Source: Trifolium pratense (taxonomy: Eukaryota; Streptophyta; Magnoliopsida; Fabales; Fabaceae). Taken from it: a stretch of DNA of 64,000 bases. Position 1 is the first letter of the stretch. Every line of letters starts with the position of its first letter. The stretch covers positions 40,726,338 through 40,790,337 of the forward strand of contig NC_060059.1 of the NCBI RefSeq assembly GCF_020283565.1. Reading direction: 5' to 3'. Shown piece after piece: positions 46,761 through 58,819 of the stretch. Below the pieces are notes generated by a model. That model was not told the origin of the DNA. It searched no databases and saw nothing but the letters and a program-made list of their open reading frames with translations. Both the position numbers and the translations under genes were made by a program.

Positions 46761-48708
46761 TTCGTCTTTATCAAGATTCATTTTTGGTGAAGATTATGTA
46801 AAGTAGACATATAGTAACTAATAATTATAGGAAGCATAATAACAATTAATTTTACCCTAAAAAAATATGAATTAATTCATAGACCTAATTTACATTTATA
46901 ATTTTATATTTAAACAATTATTTTGTCTAAAAAATATTAATTTAAAAGATCAAATATCTAAAAATATTACATTTTGAATTATGTGATTCAAATTGAACGA
47001 TTACTCAAAAAAAAAAAATATTAACGATACAATTTATTGCCTGTTTTTCTTTCATTCATGTGTAATTGTCTCCTATTAATTTGTAATGGAAATGAATTTG
47101 ACGCAGTACGGAAGCGCTAGGTTAGCAAAACGCTAAACCTAATGGATAAAGGCAAGCCGCAAACACAAACTTGTCAAAATAGGGTTTCGGAGTCCACCGA
47201 AAGAGTAATTTGGAATCCACCAAATTTGAGAATAATCTCTGAATTTTTATTGAATCAAAAAGTTGTCTTTCAAGGCTACAATAGTTTAGTTTAAATAGTA
47301 GTGAAAAATAAAAATAACAAATCTTCTAAAAGATTGTAAAAATAAAAATAACAAACCTAGCTAAATAAAGATTACAAATCTACCTAAAATATAAAAATAA
47401 CTAACCTAGGTGAAATATAAAAATAAGAAATCAACCTAAAATATAATAAAACTAAATCTAACTAAAATAATAAAATACAGAAGAAATTCTCATCCATGAG
47501 AATTGAACCGAGCTTCTAACAGAATTGAACCGAGTTGAGCTAAAAACTATTTATATATCAAACTAGAGTAGAATTTTGAGTTGGAGAAATTCTTGTGGAA
47601 ATGAGCCAACACTTATTTTCAACCCTATGTGAGTGCTTGCACCGTTCTTTAGCATACTCCTATTTTGATTGTTGCCACCTAGACCCCACAAATGCAAGGA
47701 GTAAGTGTTGGCACCATGCTGCAGCGTACTACTATTTTATTTCTACTACTTTATTTCTTGTTTGTTGTCACTACAACCTCTTTTGATGACACCAAACATG
47801 GTTAACTTGTTAATTCTTTTGTATAGTATAGTACATGTTCCATACAATTTCCTTATAATAAGGGTCAGCTTTATGTCCTTACCATCACCAACAGATTCCC
47901 TGCAATAAGCATCATTGCAATGTTGCCTTGGGCACCAATGACAATGACTAAAACATAGTTTCTTCAGTTGATGAAACATTATGGCCAATATCATGCAAGA
48001 CTTCTTCCAAATAAGGAAAGCTTTCAATCAATGGACAGGAACTACATAGTCCTTTTTCTGTTACTTTTAGTATTTTTGTTGCAAAGGTGTGGAATAAATT
48101 CTCCCTATTTTATATATCCTAACAACACCCTATCAACTATTTTTCAATAATTAGTACCATAATGTTAATGAGCTTTCTAAACAAGTACAAGGTGTGTAAG
48201 AGAAGGAAAGAATGAACAAATAAGCTAAAAATTGAACAAAATGAGAATTTCATGTCAAAGAACCCAATCCACAATGAGCAATTTTATTGTTTGCTTCCTA
48301 TTTATGCCAATATTAACATGAAAGCAGTTTAAAATAGATGGAAATGCAAATCAATTTATACCGTCGAAATGTAAAAAAAGAAAGGAAAAAAAAAATGAAT
48401 ACATCATCCAGCCAGTGATATCTCTCATGAATTGCAACACCAAAACCTCATCCTGAATTACAATCAATGACCAAGAAAGAGAGGCAGCAACTACTGCAAA
48501 TTTTCGGTCATGGAAGACTCAGAGGAGACATCAACTCAAAAATGATAAATGTAAGATCATAATAAACTGGCAGCAAAGTAGGTTCAAAATCACTTATCGA
48601 ATAAAATGCTAACTTGACCATATCAAATGTGTATGATATGGACCATGCATTCATGCCTCTCCATCAAAATAAATGGCAACCAACATCACCAGCCATGTAA
48701 GAGTTCAA
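46761..48708. other. Gene-free spacer and 3' flank of the CCCH gene
   Basis: At 47170-47560 there is a repetitive block with recurring AAAATAAAAATAACAAA and CTAACCTA words and two GAATTGAACCGAG copies; it may be an LTR remnant. Around 47604-47720, GCCAACACTTATT is mirrored by AGTAAGTGTTGGC. The CCCH 3' UTR probably occupies the right end. No gene recognised. Confidence 0.45.
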
Positions 48709-51700
48709 TTAACTGCTGATCTCATTATCCATTTTCATTCTCTTTGAACTTTGTATCCCTGACACAGGATTACCTTGTTGTGGCTGATATGATGCATCGT
48801 GTTGAAAGGCACAATTAGCTCCATTCCGACATCCTCTGGAACTATTAAAAAAGATACAAGGCTTCATTATCTTTGCTTTTGACCCTTTTGCTCTAAAATT
48901 GTGTATTGTATCATAGTTTGATAATGGTTGCTGGTTATGACGATTACTGGAGTATGGAAGTGCTTCTTGTTTATCTCCTCCGTGTTGTTGAATCAAGCTC
49001 TTATAGTAGTTTGCATCTTTTGTTGAAGGGGCCTCAACAGAAGTAGCAGCAATAGCCGAACTCATTACAGGCCTAGGATGCCATTGGGTAGAAATAGTTG
49101 GGCCCATCTGACCTCCAGTTGTGTGAGTATAGGAAGAAGTGGATGAAAAAGCGTTTGATGAGGTTGTAGTGGTTTCAACTTGATTAACACGATTAGGAGC
49201 GTATGAATAAATTCCTGAAGATGATCCCATGTTTTGTACATACTGTGCATGATTTTGAGCTCCATAATCTCTAACCAACTTTTCAATCACTTCAGGATTG
49301 TTGAGAATATTATTGAGTAATTCACGGTCAATCAAATTACCATGTTCACTGTTCTTCACTAAGCTAGTTAAAGCAACAGATGCAGCAGCTACATCAGACG
49401 CCATTGACATACTCGTAGCAGAGTTTGAACTGTCTAATATACCGTGAGATAATGTATCTGCTGCCGCATCCCCGTCTTCAACAGGTGTAATTGGTATTAC
49501 AACAGTATGATCATCAATGTAATGGGAATCTTCGACGTTCACTGGAACAGCAGGACTGCATCCACGGAAAAAAAAAACATTATTTTATTACAAAATCACG
49601 GAAACAAAGAAAAAAGTAAATCAAATAAGGCAAGAGAAGACTCGGACTTTGGAGGAATGGAAGATATTCGTGGATAAATAGCTTCAAGGACTCTCATCTC
49701 CCTCTGATGTTGATCAACTATCTCTTTGCTTTCTTCCCCAGCCACCACTTGCCATGTGACATCTAGCACGATCTGACAGAATCACATATGTAAAAAGAAT
49801 TAAATATTACACGCAAACTCACATTTCATCTTGTTTTCCATTACTTTCTTCCACCCATATTGAAATATAAATAATTCTGAAAGTCACTGTGGACATTGTT
49901 TAAAATATAACTGAAAAGCCTACCTTAGGTGGATTAATCCAGTTAATAACTGGTATTTGGGATGGCTTAATGTCAAACTGACTTGAAGCATGAGTTCCCT
50001 CGAATCCAGGAGGCAAAATATCATCAGAACTAGCTTCTCCTTGATGCAACAAGGACGATATCTTTGCTTGGAGGTGATCTTGAGAATTCAACCCAACTTG
50101 TGAAGGAGAGTCCTCTGATAAGAATAACTTAACCTGTTCAACAAAAAGAAAACAGTGTTTTTCCTTTTAGCACTGTAACAATATATATTTTATAATCTCA
50201 AGTGACAAATTATTGATTCTGTTCACTCAATAAGTGCATGCATGGTGATTACTAATTTACAAACACTTGAAATACAGAGAAACACAAGCTTATTGATTAT
50301 AAACCATAAAAAATAGAGAAAAATCTAATATCACTCAAAATATGACAATGAAAGATGTGCACAAAGTGAACTTGCATTCTCAAACTGAATTCATCAACTT
50401 TCACCTTTTGATAATACTAGTATTATACTCGGAATAGATGGAACAATTTGTGATAGACTTCATACAAGCACAATATTTGATGATTGAACATGAATCATTA
50501 TCGCTAGAAAACAATGAGACTTGGCCAGGATAAATTTAGCACATTTTGAATGCACAATAAATGCAAAAACATTCGTGCTTCAGAGAAATTTCATATCATA
50601 TAACAAACTCTTATTCAAATTACTATGGTAATCCGAAAAATGGACTTGATGATTCCCAATTTTTATTCATAAGATTCATATAATTGATACTTGGGCCAGG
50701 AACCAATGTCTTCAACTCAATATTGTTTAGATTTTCACAATCAAGGGGAGACACAGATATCTCATTAATTTGCCCACAAGAGAGTCTTCTCTTCTCTCTA
50801 TGACTCTGTATTGAGATTGGGGCAACACTAAGTTAAGATCCTAACTAAAAGTGATAACAGATTCTTCAATCCAAATTGCAAGCTGTTCCAAAATGTCCCC
50901 AATAAGATCCAACGACCTTCATGTCTTCATCCCAGTGTTGGACATCAAAGACCACATACAACTTTTATTTAGTCACACTCTGATAGATGTTGTCAGAAGT
51001 GAATTAATAGGCTGGGCAACCGAGAATTTGTATCACCTTTACCTCCGATACTTCTGCATGCACCAACGGTACATCTCCAGAAAATATCACACTGACTTGG
51101 CCCTCCCATGTTGGAAGTGGCTACGATCTTGCAGTTAGTGTCCTTTCAAACAGAAAAAGAGCAGAATTTTAGAGCGAAAGACAACATAGACTTCTAAGCT
51201 GCAAATCTTTACCAAGGCTGTTTGGACACCAAAAAATCCTTACTAACAGTAATAGCAGGGAAACAAAAGTCACATGATTTTTTAATTCAACCAATTTCAT
51301 ATGAACAAAAGAAAAGTAAAAACAACATATATTTGGGTTATGCAGAGGCACTTTTCCTAAAATCGAGAAGGAAAAAAGCATAAACAATTCTCAAAGAGAG
51401 AAAAATGCAACTAAGTTGGGCAGGGAAACACATGACATTGATTGAAACTAATATTATTTTCGTTGAAAAAACATTGCAGCAAGAAAAACACAGGTAATCA
51501 CTTTAATAGAAAAGGTAAGAGGAGTCAATTGATCCACAGATATAGTCGAAAAGCATAAGAAACCTGGTTAACAGCCATAAGAACACGCCAAGAAGAAATG
51601 GAAATCACCAGGAAAGGTCACCCATTTTTAACTAATGTCCAATCATAAAAGGCTAACAAAATCACAGTAACAAGTTTCAAAGTAACTTTCTTAAATGGAA

Positions 51701-53061
51701 ACTTGAGAGTTGAGATAAGATTAAGATATGCTTATAAACTCTAAAAGTAAACAACATACTATGGTACCCACATTTGTGCACGCCGATAATTTACAAAAAT
51801 ATAGTGTGTTTGGCACTGCTGTATAAATGATAAACCAAACACACTAATAACCTGCAAGAGCAGTAACGCGTAAAATTATAATACATGTTCAAACCACTAA
51901 ACCATTCAAGACCTAATCCAACTAAGGGAATTTTTCTTTTTCCAACACCACCAAAACATGTAAAGCACAAAGCATGGTTATAATGTGCAGAATAATTGCA
52001 ACAACATTTTGGAAGGGTAGGATTATCAACACCCTTCTTCTAAGTCCAAAAGTTTACACATGATTATACAGAAAAAACACACATAACCTACCAAAATAAT
52101 AGTATATCTTAGAATTTGGATTAAACCTAATTCAACCCTACAAAATCGACTTATAAGGTGAGGCTTGCCCGCACTTATAAACATATATTCAGGTTATCTC
52201 TCATTCAATACGGGACTCTTAACAGTATAACTCACATAATCTACCAAAGATTACACATGATTATATAAAAAACACACACATAACCTACCATTATACAGAA
52301 AAAACACACATAACCTACCAAAATAATAGTGTATCTTAGAATTAGGATTAAACCTAATTCAACCTACAAAATCGACTTATAATGTGAGGATTGACTGCAC
52401 TTATAAACATATATTCAGGTCATCTCTCATATACAGGACTCTTAACAGTATAACTAACATAATCTACCAAAATCTACCAAAGATTACACATGATTATACA
52501 GAAAAAAACGCATAAGCAACCGAACCAATTAAATCCACATCAAGAAATTCAAATTCCTAAAGGTACTCATCACCAAAGCAATTTTGCCAATCCCAAATGA
52601 AAACATATCTTACTGGATTAGTTCCTTATTATTGTTGGCCAAGACCTGACTTTTTTTCTTCTTTTTTCATCATCATTCAAATTTCAAAGCCTATTTTATA
52701 GTTATCTCAATTTAGAGTCAAATTTTCAGTTTGCTATTTCAAAATTCAAATTTTTTTTTTTTTTTTGAAGAAGCAAATTTCAATTTTTTTTTTTAATTGA
52801 GTTAAAATCCTGAATTGAGAAATGACATGCAAATCCGAAAAAGTCCGATTCCGATCAGATTGTAACGGTGTTCAGCAAAATCCTCAATTTTTTCGATATA
52901 TAAATAATTAGGGTTTATAAGTTAATCGATTATTGGATTGAAATGGAATGAATTAATCATGAATCGATTTGGGATTATGGGAAATTGAAGATTATTTTTA
53001 CCTGACAAAGATCTAAACCTGAGGCCCATGAAACTCTCTTCGATTTTTGCAATCCACGCAT
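48709..53061 (-). CDS. CCCH zinc-finger protein (C3H6/C3H30 type)
   Basis: Four exons, 53061-53002, 50133-49924, 49772-49648 and 49555-48709, join in frame to 413 aa. The start MRGLQKSKRVSWASGLDLCQ matches the N-terminus of the plant C3H6 (At1g19860-like) family. Exon 2 has VKLFLSED and QDHLQAKISSLLHQGE. The last exon is rich in Ser, Asn and Gln and ends with one CCCH finger, C-x8-C-x5-C-x3-H, roughly 30 residues before a basic SKRMKMDNE tail. The exon 3 donor AAA|GTCCGA is weak, but the junction restores the expected PPNPAVPV reading. Such single-finger proteins are nuclear and probably bind RNA; target unknown. Intron 1 is 2868 bp and holds repeats, while the other introns are 92 and 151 bp. 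Confidence 0.93.
52063..52500. repeat. 227-bp tandem duplication in intron 1 of the CCCH gene
   Basis: ATTATACAGAAAAAACACAC starts at 52063 and again at 52290. Both copies continue through ACCTACCAAAATAATAGT, AACCTAATTCAACC.TACAAA and TTATAAACATATATTCAGGT. The unit resembles a dispersed legume repeat with a 'GGGACTCTTAACA' end. Confidence 0.85.
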
Positions 53062-53136
53062 GTTTACACAAACAACAAAAAAAATGATACAGTAACAAAA
53101 AAACGAACGTTTTCGATATATGTTAAGGAAGTATCG

Positions 53137-53140
<4 letters not shown>

Positions 53141-53175
<35 letters not shown>
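53141..53175. repeat. (GA)n tract in the CCCH gene leader
   Basis: About 17 GA units, read as CT on the gene strand, 80-115 bp upstream of the start codon. CT-rich leaders are common in plant genes and may affect expression. Confidence 0.9.
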
Positions 53176-53177
<2 letters not shown>

Positions 53178-53422
53178 CCAGAGTAAACTCTAGTCGTAAA
53201 AGTTGAACCGGAAGGTTAGACCGGTTTGGTTTGAAATCGAACACGTGACCGGTTTGGTTTGATATCATATGTTGTTGAACCGGAATTAACGTCACTAATT
53301 TTTTTAAGATAAGGGAGGTGCAATCGTAAACAAATAAAAAAGATAAGGAATACGGTAAGTAGCAAAAGAAGTAATTTAGGTCTGCTTATGGTTTGAGCCT
53401 AACATAATGGAAATAATTATTT

Positions 53423-53872
53423 TGATCATTTCTCTTCCGACACCCCATATTTCTTTTATACACCTCAAAAATCCCATTTCTAAATTTTTTGCCAAAAAAC
53501 TTCGGTTTATATTCACCGAAATCAAATATTAGACCATTTCGGTAACTGCGAACCGAACATTAGCATTTTCGGTACACAGAAACCGAACGTCAGCTTGTTC
53601 GGTACCTGCGAACCGAAATATCCTAGATTTTGGTACGTTGTTATCGAAAATTTCATTGGGTCGCTGGAATTAGGTCATTTTCGACAGAAGTTTACCGAAA
53701 TAATTGTTTTGGTACCTGCGAACCGAAATGTCCCAGATTTCGGTAAGTGGTTACTGAAGTTTATCAGCATGTCAAATTCCTTCGGTTCATATAAACCGCA
53801 GTACCCCGAAGGGCAAAAACGAAAATTCATGGGGTAGAAAAGAAATGAGGGGGGTCGGGAGAGAAATGATCA
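53423..53872. mobile_element. Terminal-inverted-repeat element with an internal array of 20-bp mini-hairpins
   Basis: Ends: TGATCATTTCTCTTCCGACA (53423) and the complement of TGATCATTTCTCTCCCGACC (ending 53872). Similarity continues through CCCCATATTTCTTTTATACAC / CCCCTCATTTCTTTTCTACCC for about 45 bp or more. Between them lie nine 20-bp units of the form TTCGGT-n8-ACCGAA at 53501, 53538, 53568, 53598, 53629, 53680, 53708, 53739 and 53781. Four have perfect 6-bp stems and the rest 1-2 changes. Spacers of 8-11 bp dominate, giving a period near 30; the 51-bp gap between units 5 and 6 would fit one lost unit. No coding frame and no clear target duplication. Superfamily unknown. Confidence 0.7.
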
Positions 53873-53902
53873 TGTTACGTTGTAAATTTCACTTGTAATT
53901 AA

Positions 53903-54123
53903 GGGTCTGATTGGCCCAGCTTTTTTAGAGCTTATGCAAACAACTTATGCAATATAAATTAAGTTTTATGCTATTATATAAGTTCACACTAGTGAAAATT
54001 GTAATTTTATAAGCTACTTTATCATAAACTACATTGACAAAATTATAATAATATATAAAAATTGCATAAGTTATTTGCATAAGCTCTAAATAAGAGGAAA
54101 AAAAGTCAGGTCAAACGATACCT
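53903..54123. mobile_element. MITE, 'GAGCTTATGCA' family, copy B
   Basis: AGAGCTTATGCAAACAACTTATGCAA at the left is mirrored by TTGCATAAGTTATTTGCATAAGCTCT at the right. The interior TTCACACTAGTG and TTATCATAAACTACATTGACAAA is the reverse complement of sequence in copy A at 36518. Confidence 0.75.
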
Positions 54124-55622
54124 TAGACTAATTTGATTAGGTATAAAAACAACCTAATACGGTTATTTAAATTTATGGGTTGAAATTCAAATTTTGAACG
54201 CTCCACTTATTCAAATTTTGAAATACTTGAAGAAAAAAATTTAACACTTTTTTTAATTGGATATCCTCTATGTACAAATGCAAAAGATTAATTTAATGGA
54301 CCATAATAAGTGACAAGTTTTTGTCTCAACAAATTTAACACTTGTACTTTTATGGCTGGAGTCAAATACACAACATATGATTAAACTGAATTTTACTATC
54401 TCAAGTGTTATTTGAATTAAAGTATATATTGATTGATTTCATTCACAAGACCATATTAATTATCCAAATTCAATACACTTTATTTATTCACTTTTAAGAT
54501 GAAATTTCTAATCAATAGGCTGCTAGACAAAAAAAATATTCAAATACCTTTTTTTATTAAAGGTATATGTTATAATAGTATTTTGAATTATGTTATTTGA
54601 ACATATTTTCATAGCCAAAAATATAACACCATATACCACACTATTATTTTATATATCTATTTTAAAACTCTCCTATACACATGTAAAGGTACATGTTATT
54701 CTATTCTTATGTATAAAAATGTGTTCCCATAACATTATTGCGTAATTTTATTGAATTCATGGTTGATCTAAAGAAGTATACGGTATTTTGGTGTCTGTTT
54801 TAACTGTTTCTCTTATGTTTTTTATATGGGGAAAAAATTGAAAATGCTTACCATATTCATCTTATTCTTATCTTTACTTAAAAGGAAAAGCTAAAACATG
54901 ATGATGAAGAGCAAGATATGCGTTTAGACTTTGGTAAAGTAGTCAAAGCTTTATTAACTCTCTTTGAGTTCGTGCACAAACACAACACAAAGTGGTGAAA
55001 CGTACTAAGTAAAAGAATAGAAAAAAGAAGAAAAGCCAAAGAAGGAATTAACATAAGAGAGAAAAAGTTTTTACAAGAAACTGTCATCCATTTGCAAACT
55101 CTTTTTTCTTTCCCGCCTTTGCATCGACTTTCACTCACATGAAGTGACAAATATTTCACCATATGCTATCATTTCCTTCAACTTTTTCTTTCTCAACAAA
55201 AAGAAAGAAATTAAAAGGAGAATTAACACTGTATAATATAAAGTCATGAATTAATTAGTGAACTATATTGTAAAGATATCTAGCCGGGATTATATTTCCA
55301 TGAAAACAATGATGTTGCCTACATTTCATTTTCTTTGGCATTACATAAAGCAATTATCAATTTATTAGTATCAACATTCAAGTTTCAACAGTCATTTTCC
55401 ATCATATTCCAAGCCTAAAAGGCTTCCAAGCAAAATGAGGACTAGTAGCATATGATTTTTGCTTCCATATATAACCTCATGTTCATTTAATTTTTAGCTT
55501 AAATCAGTTGAATTATTCAACCCCCTCCAACAAAGTCAGTGTTATGACAAGTGTGAAGTAAGTTAAGTTTCACATTATTTGAAAAAGTGAATGTTGAACA
55601 TTTTATAAATGAAATGATTCAT
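54124..55622. other. Gene-free spacer
   Basis: AT-rich. Contains a SINE 3'-tail remnant at 54476-54536 (TTTATTCACTTTTAAGATGAAA..GCTGCTAGACAAAAAAA) and a purine-rich stretch at 55010-55080. The 94-codon minus-strand open frame at 54878-55162 has no known domain. Confidence 0.45.
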
Positions 55623-56213
55623 AAATCTAATGTCTTAAGGGCCCTAAAACTCTTTTTGATTTTCTTCTTCTTCTCTCACCCATAGAGGGGTGGTTTTAGG
55701 TCAATTTTTGGCCTAAAATCACCCCTTTACATTTTTTTCTTCTTGCTTTTTAATACAAATAAGTGATTTTCACATAGTTTAAGTCTTATAGTTTTGTTTT
55801 CATCTTTGCGATTTTATCCTTTGTTTTGATTTTCAGTATTGTTGTCCCGTCTTAGTGCGGAGTATTGTTGTCCCGTCTTAGTGCGGAGTATTGTTGTCCC
55901 GTCTTTGTGCGGTGTTCATTTGTTTCAGGTTTGAAGATTAAGGTTGATCCAGTGCAGATCCAATCAATGACTTTTGTACCATCAACGCTACAGATCCGGC
56001 GACATGAATGTTCCGGAAACTTCAATATAGTCAAATATGTAGGCTTTTGCAATATGCCGTTTGATGCTATTAACACGGATGTTGTGAGTTTGTTCGCAGA
56101 TTCATCCTTTTTGTTTTTAGCGATTTTGATTTGTATTGCATCGATGTACTCTTATCAATTTGAATGAATGAATATCTTTTATTTAGTCAAAAAAAAAAAT
56201 CTAATGTCTTAAG
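55623..56213 (+). mobile_element. Retroposed 557-bp sequence with 17-bp target duplication, probably a truncated LINE 3' end
   Basis: AAATCTAATGTCTTAAG at 55623-55639 recurs exactly at 56197-56213. The insert ends in an A-run at 56189-56199, so it was copied from RNA of plus orientation. Its interior holds three 26-bp tandem units (TATTGTTGTCCCGTCTTAGT.. at 55837, 55863, 55889) and a short palindrome TAGGTCAATTTTTGGCCTA near 55698. The open frame at 55865-56167 encodes nothing I recognise. A LINE 3' UTR or a retroposed transcript are both possible. Confidence 0.75.
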
Positions 56214-58636
56214 TTTTAAGTAAAAATGTCATTTCCAAACTTACTTGTAAATAAATGATCTTCCAACTGCTATCTGGAATTATTGAAATTAACTTCTGGA
56301 ATTGCATACTACCTTGGCAACAACATGTTTGACAACAACTGTCATTTGCATCCAAATTTAACCATATTATTTTTTCTTTTATTGGCAAAATACTATGCAT
56401 CATGAATCATGATTAAAAAGCCATGATATAATGTTAATGGTGCTGTGTTAGTTCGTGTGATTGAAATGTGTATGGTCCATAAACACGTGCAAATGATGGC
56501 ATTGTCTTCCCATAATAATGTATTTCCACTGTGTGGGTTCCATGGTCCGTCATGCTAACTAGTGTTTGGGATATTAGTTAAGGATATCAAATATAATATA
56601 ATAATTTTGAAATTTGTGTAGTAAATATACTTAAAATATGAACAATATGTGTTTTCTTTGTAAAATTTACCTTTTTGGGCCCTTAATTAATGTCCCAAGA
56701 ACATTAGTTAACTTGACTCTATTTTTTTATGAAAATGTTAATTGGTATCCTCCCAATTATACTAGTGTCCCGCATGGACAGATATATATATTCCCTCCCG
56801 AGAAGGACTCATATACGCCTTCTAATTAATAGGCTAACTCTAAACCTCTCACTTCACATTTTTATACTAACTTGTCATAATGTTTGTAGGTACATCCACC
56901 ACCAATTTTAATCTTGTCGGATGTGGGTCACGGGTTCTGATCAATCTAGATAAGAATTATCTTTGTTGGTTAATTATTTATATTTCATTAATAAAAGTAC
57001 AAAAATGAACAATTTCATCAAGTTGAAATTGAAATTTTTAGGAGATTTTCTTGTAATTTTGTATGTGTATCAGACATTTGAACCATATCCTCTCAAACAC
57101 CTAATTCAAATAATATGATATTGATCGGCATGTTGGTGGTGGGAGGAAAAAATGAAATTGTGTTGTCGTGATTGAAGGGGATTATGTAAATGTGGTGCAA
57201 TCAGATATAGGAGATACGTGTTATGTGAGGCCAAAAACAAATCACCTCAAACTCATAGCAATTTCTTAATGTCAACGTTGATATGATTATCATCGCTTTT
57301 CTCTAACAATTTATTCTTATTGAAGCTTATTAACCATTTAATTTGAACTACTTAGCTAAAATTAATTATTTCATATTAACTAAGTTTTAAATTAGACATG
57401 TTTTTTCTTAGTGAAATATACATCCATTTGACTTCAACAAAAAGGTTTTGGGACAAATGAAGGTAGTGAAAGTAAATGAGGCAGGCACAGTGAAGTGTAA
57501 TTTTAGAAGATGACATTATTGGGCGGAAGAGGAAAGTTAGTATTTGGGCAGTGACGTACCTGAATTGGTTTGCAAAATGGAGAACAACGGCATTCACAAT
57601 CATAATATATAACCATATATATTCTAGTCTTAGTCCACCATTCATACTGACTCAACTCAGAAGTGAAAGAGGAATGAATAAGTAATTCATTGCAGCTGCA
57701 TCATTGTGATCATTGTTGGTTGGTCATCATGTGTTTTGACTAACACGTGTGCCATCATTCTTCCACTCGTGCGCCGATTTTCAATCCTACACTACTCTCT
57801 AAAATAAAACTCATCACTTATAGAAAGAAGGGTATTGCTAATGTATGGCTAAGACATGTGTTAAGGAATTCAAAAGTAAAATTATTGTATTGAAAAATGC
57901 AATACTTTGACTTTTGAAAAGTGAAATACATAATTTTTAAGAAGAATATTTTTATATTAAGTTGCTTATCATGTGTTCGTAGGGCACATTTTAGCTTTTG
58001 CCGAAAAAAAAATAAATATATTTTTAGTCTCTACATTTTGTCAATAGTCGATAATAATAATTTATATATTTTTTTATGTTAAAAAAAATTAATTATAATT
58101 TTTTCCTTTATAAAAATGGTGTTTGCCGTTAATTTTTCAAATGAAATGTTGAAGTGGCGGATTGAAAAATTGGCAAGTGTCACCATTTTATTGGTTAACA
58201 TTCTGCCACATCAACATTCCATTTTAAACGTAACTCATGAAGGAACAAAACAAACATAGGCAATAATAAGAACATGAATTTAGTCTTATAAGAATCAAGC
58301 AATTCTTCTATAAACACAAACTCAAATCAATTATATTTAGACCCACACACATAAATTAATATTGATTAATCCTATTTATTTTGTAATTTTATTTAAGTTT
58401 TATATGTGTGTCTAACTTATTTAGTTTGTGTCTCTATGTAAGTGTTGCTCGTTAGAAACTATATTAGCTGATATAATGAGAGGATACCAAACACTTACTA
58501 TTCCCCTTAATTTGAACTTATTCGTTATGAGTTATCCACTAAGTTAGTAATGTAAGTAATTAATTCAAAGAACTATGATGGCAAAATTCCCATCTGCTCA
58601 GTCAAGAGTACTCAATCATATGCTAGCTAGATAGTA
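56214..58636. other. Gene-free spacer
   Basis: Non-coding by inspection. Contains a possible short MITE at about 57831-58006 (GCTAATGTATGGCTAAGACA vs a GGGCACATTTTAGC end). It also has an inverted pair AAATGAAATGTTGAAGTGGC (58139) / GCCACATCAACATTCCATTTT (58205), and a foldback TAGACCCACACACATAAATT..ATATGTGTGTCTAA at 58329-58412 like that near 37145. Confidence 0.45.
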
Positions 58637-58819
58637 GGTAATATAATTGTTTCCTTGATCATTTCATTATGCCAATCAGTATATGTACAACCATATTGAG
58701 TCAGTGTTGACTCATCAAAATAATTTTCTAATCAATATAAATTAATATGGCATCTCCTAATATAATGATACAAATAATGATACAATAATGATACAATAAC
58801 GGTTTTATATTCTAATACA
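58637..58819 (-). repeat. Probable 3' LTR of the inner-disrupted copia element
   Basis: On the minus strand a purine-rich ACGGGAG precedes TGTATTAGAATATAAAACCG, the likely LTR start. The stop codon TAG of the polyprotein (58814-58812) lies just inside it. The LTR has three TGTATCATTAT repeats. Its far end is estimated where CAATTATATTACC occurs and is uncertain. Confidence 0.5.

Noticed and set aside
53501..53800. CRISPR-like array
   Set aside because: Repeats are only 20 bp, palindromic and diverged, spacers are 8-31 bp, the DNA is plant nuclear, and it sits within inverted ends of a transposon-like element.
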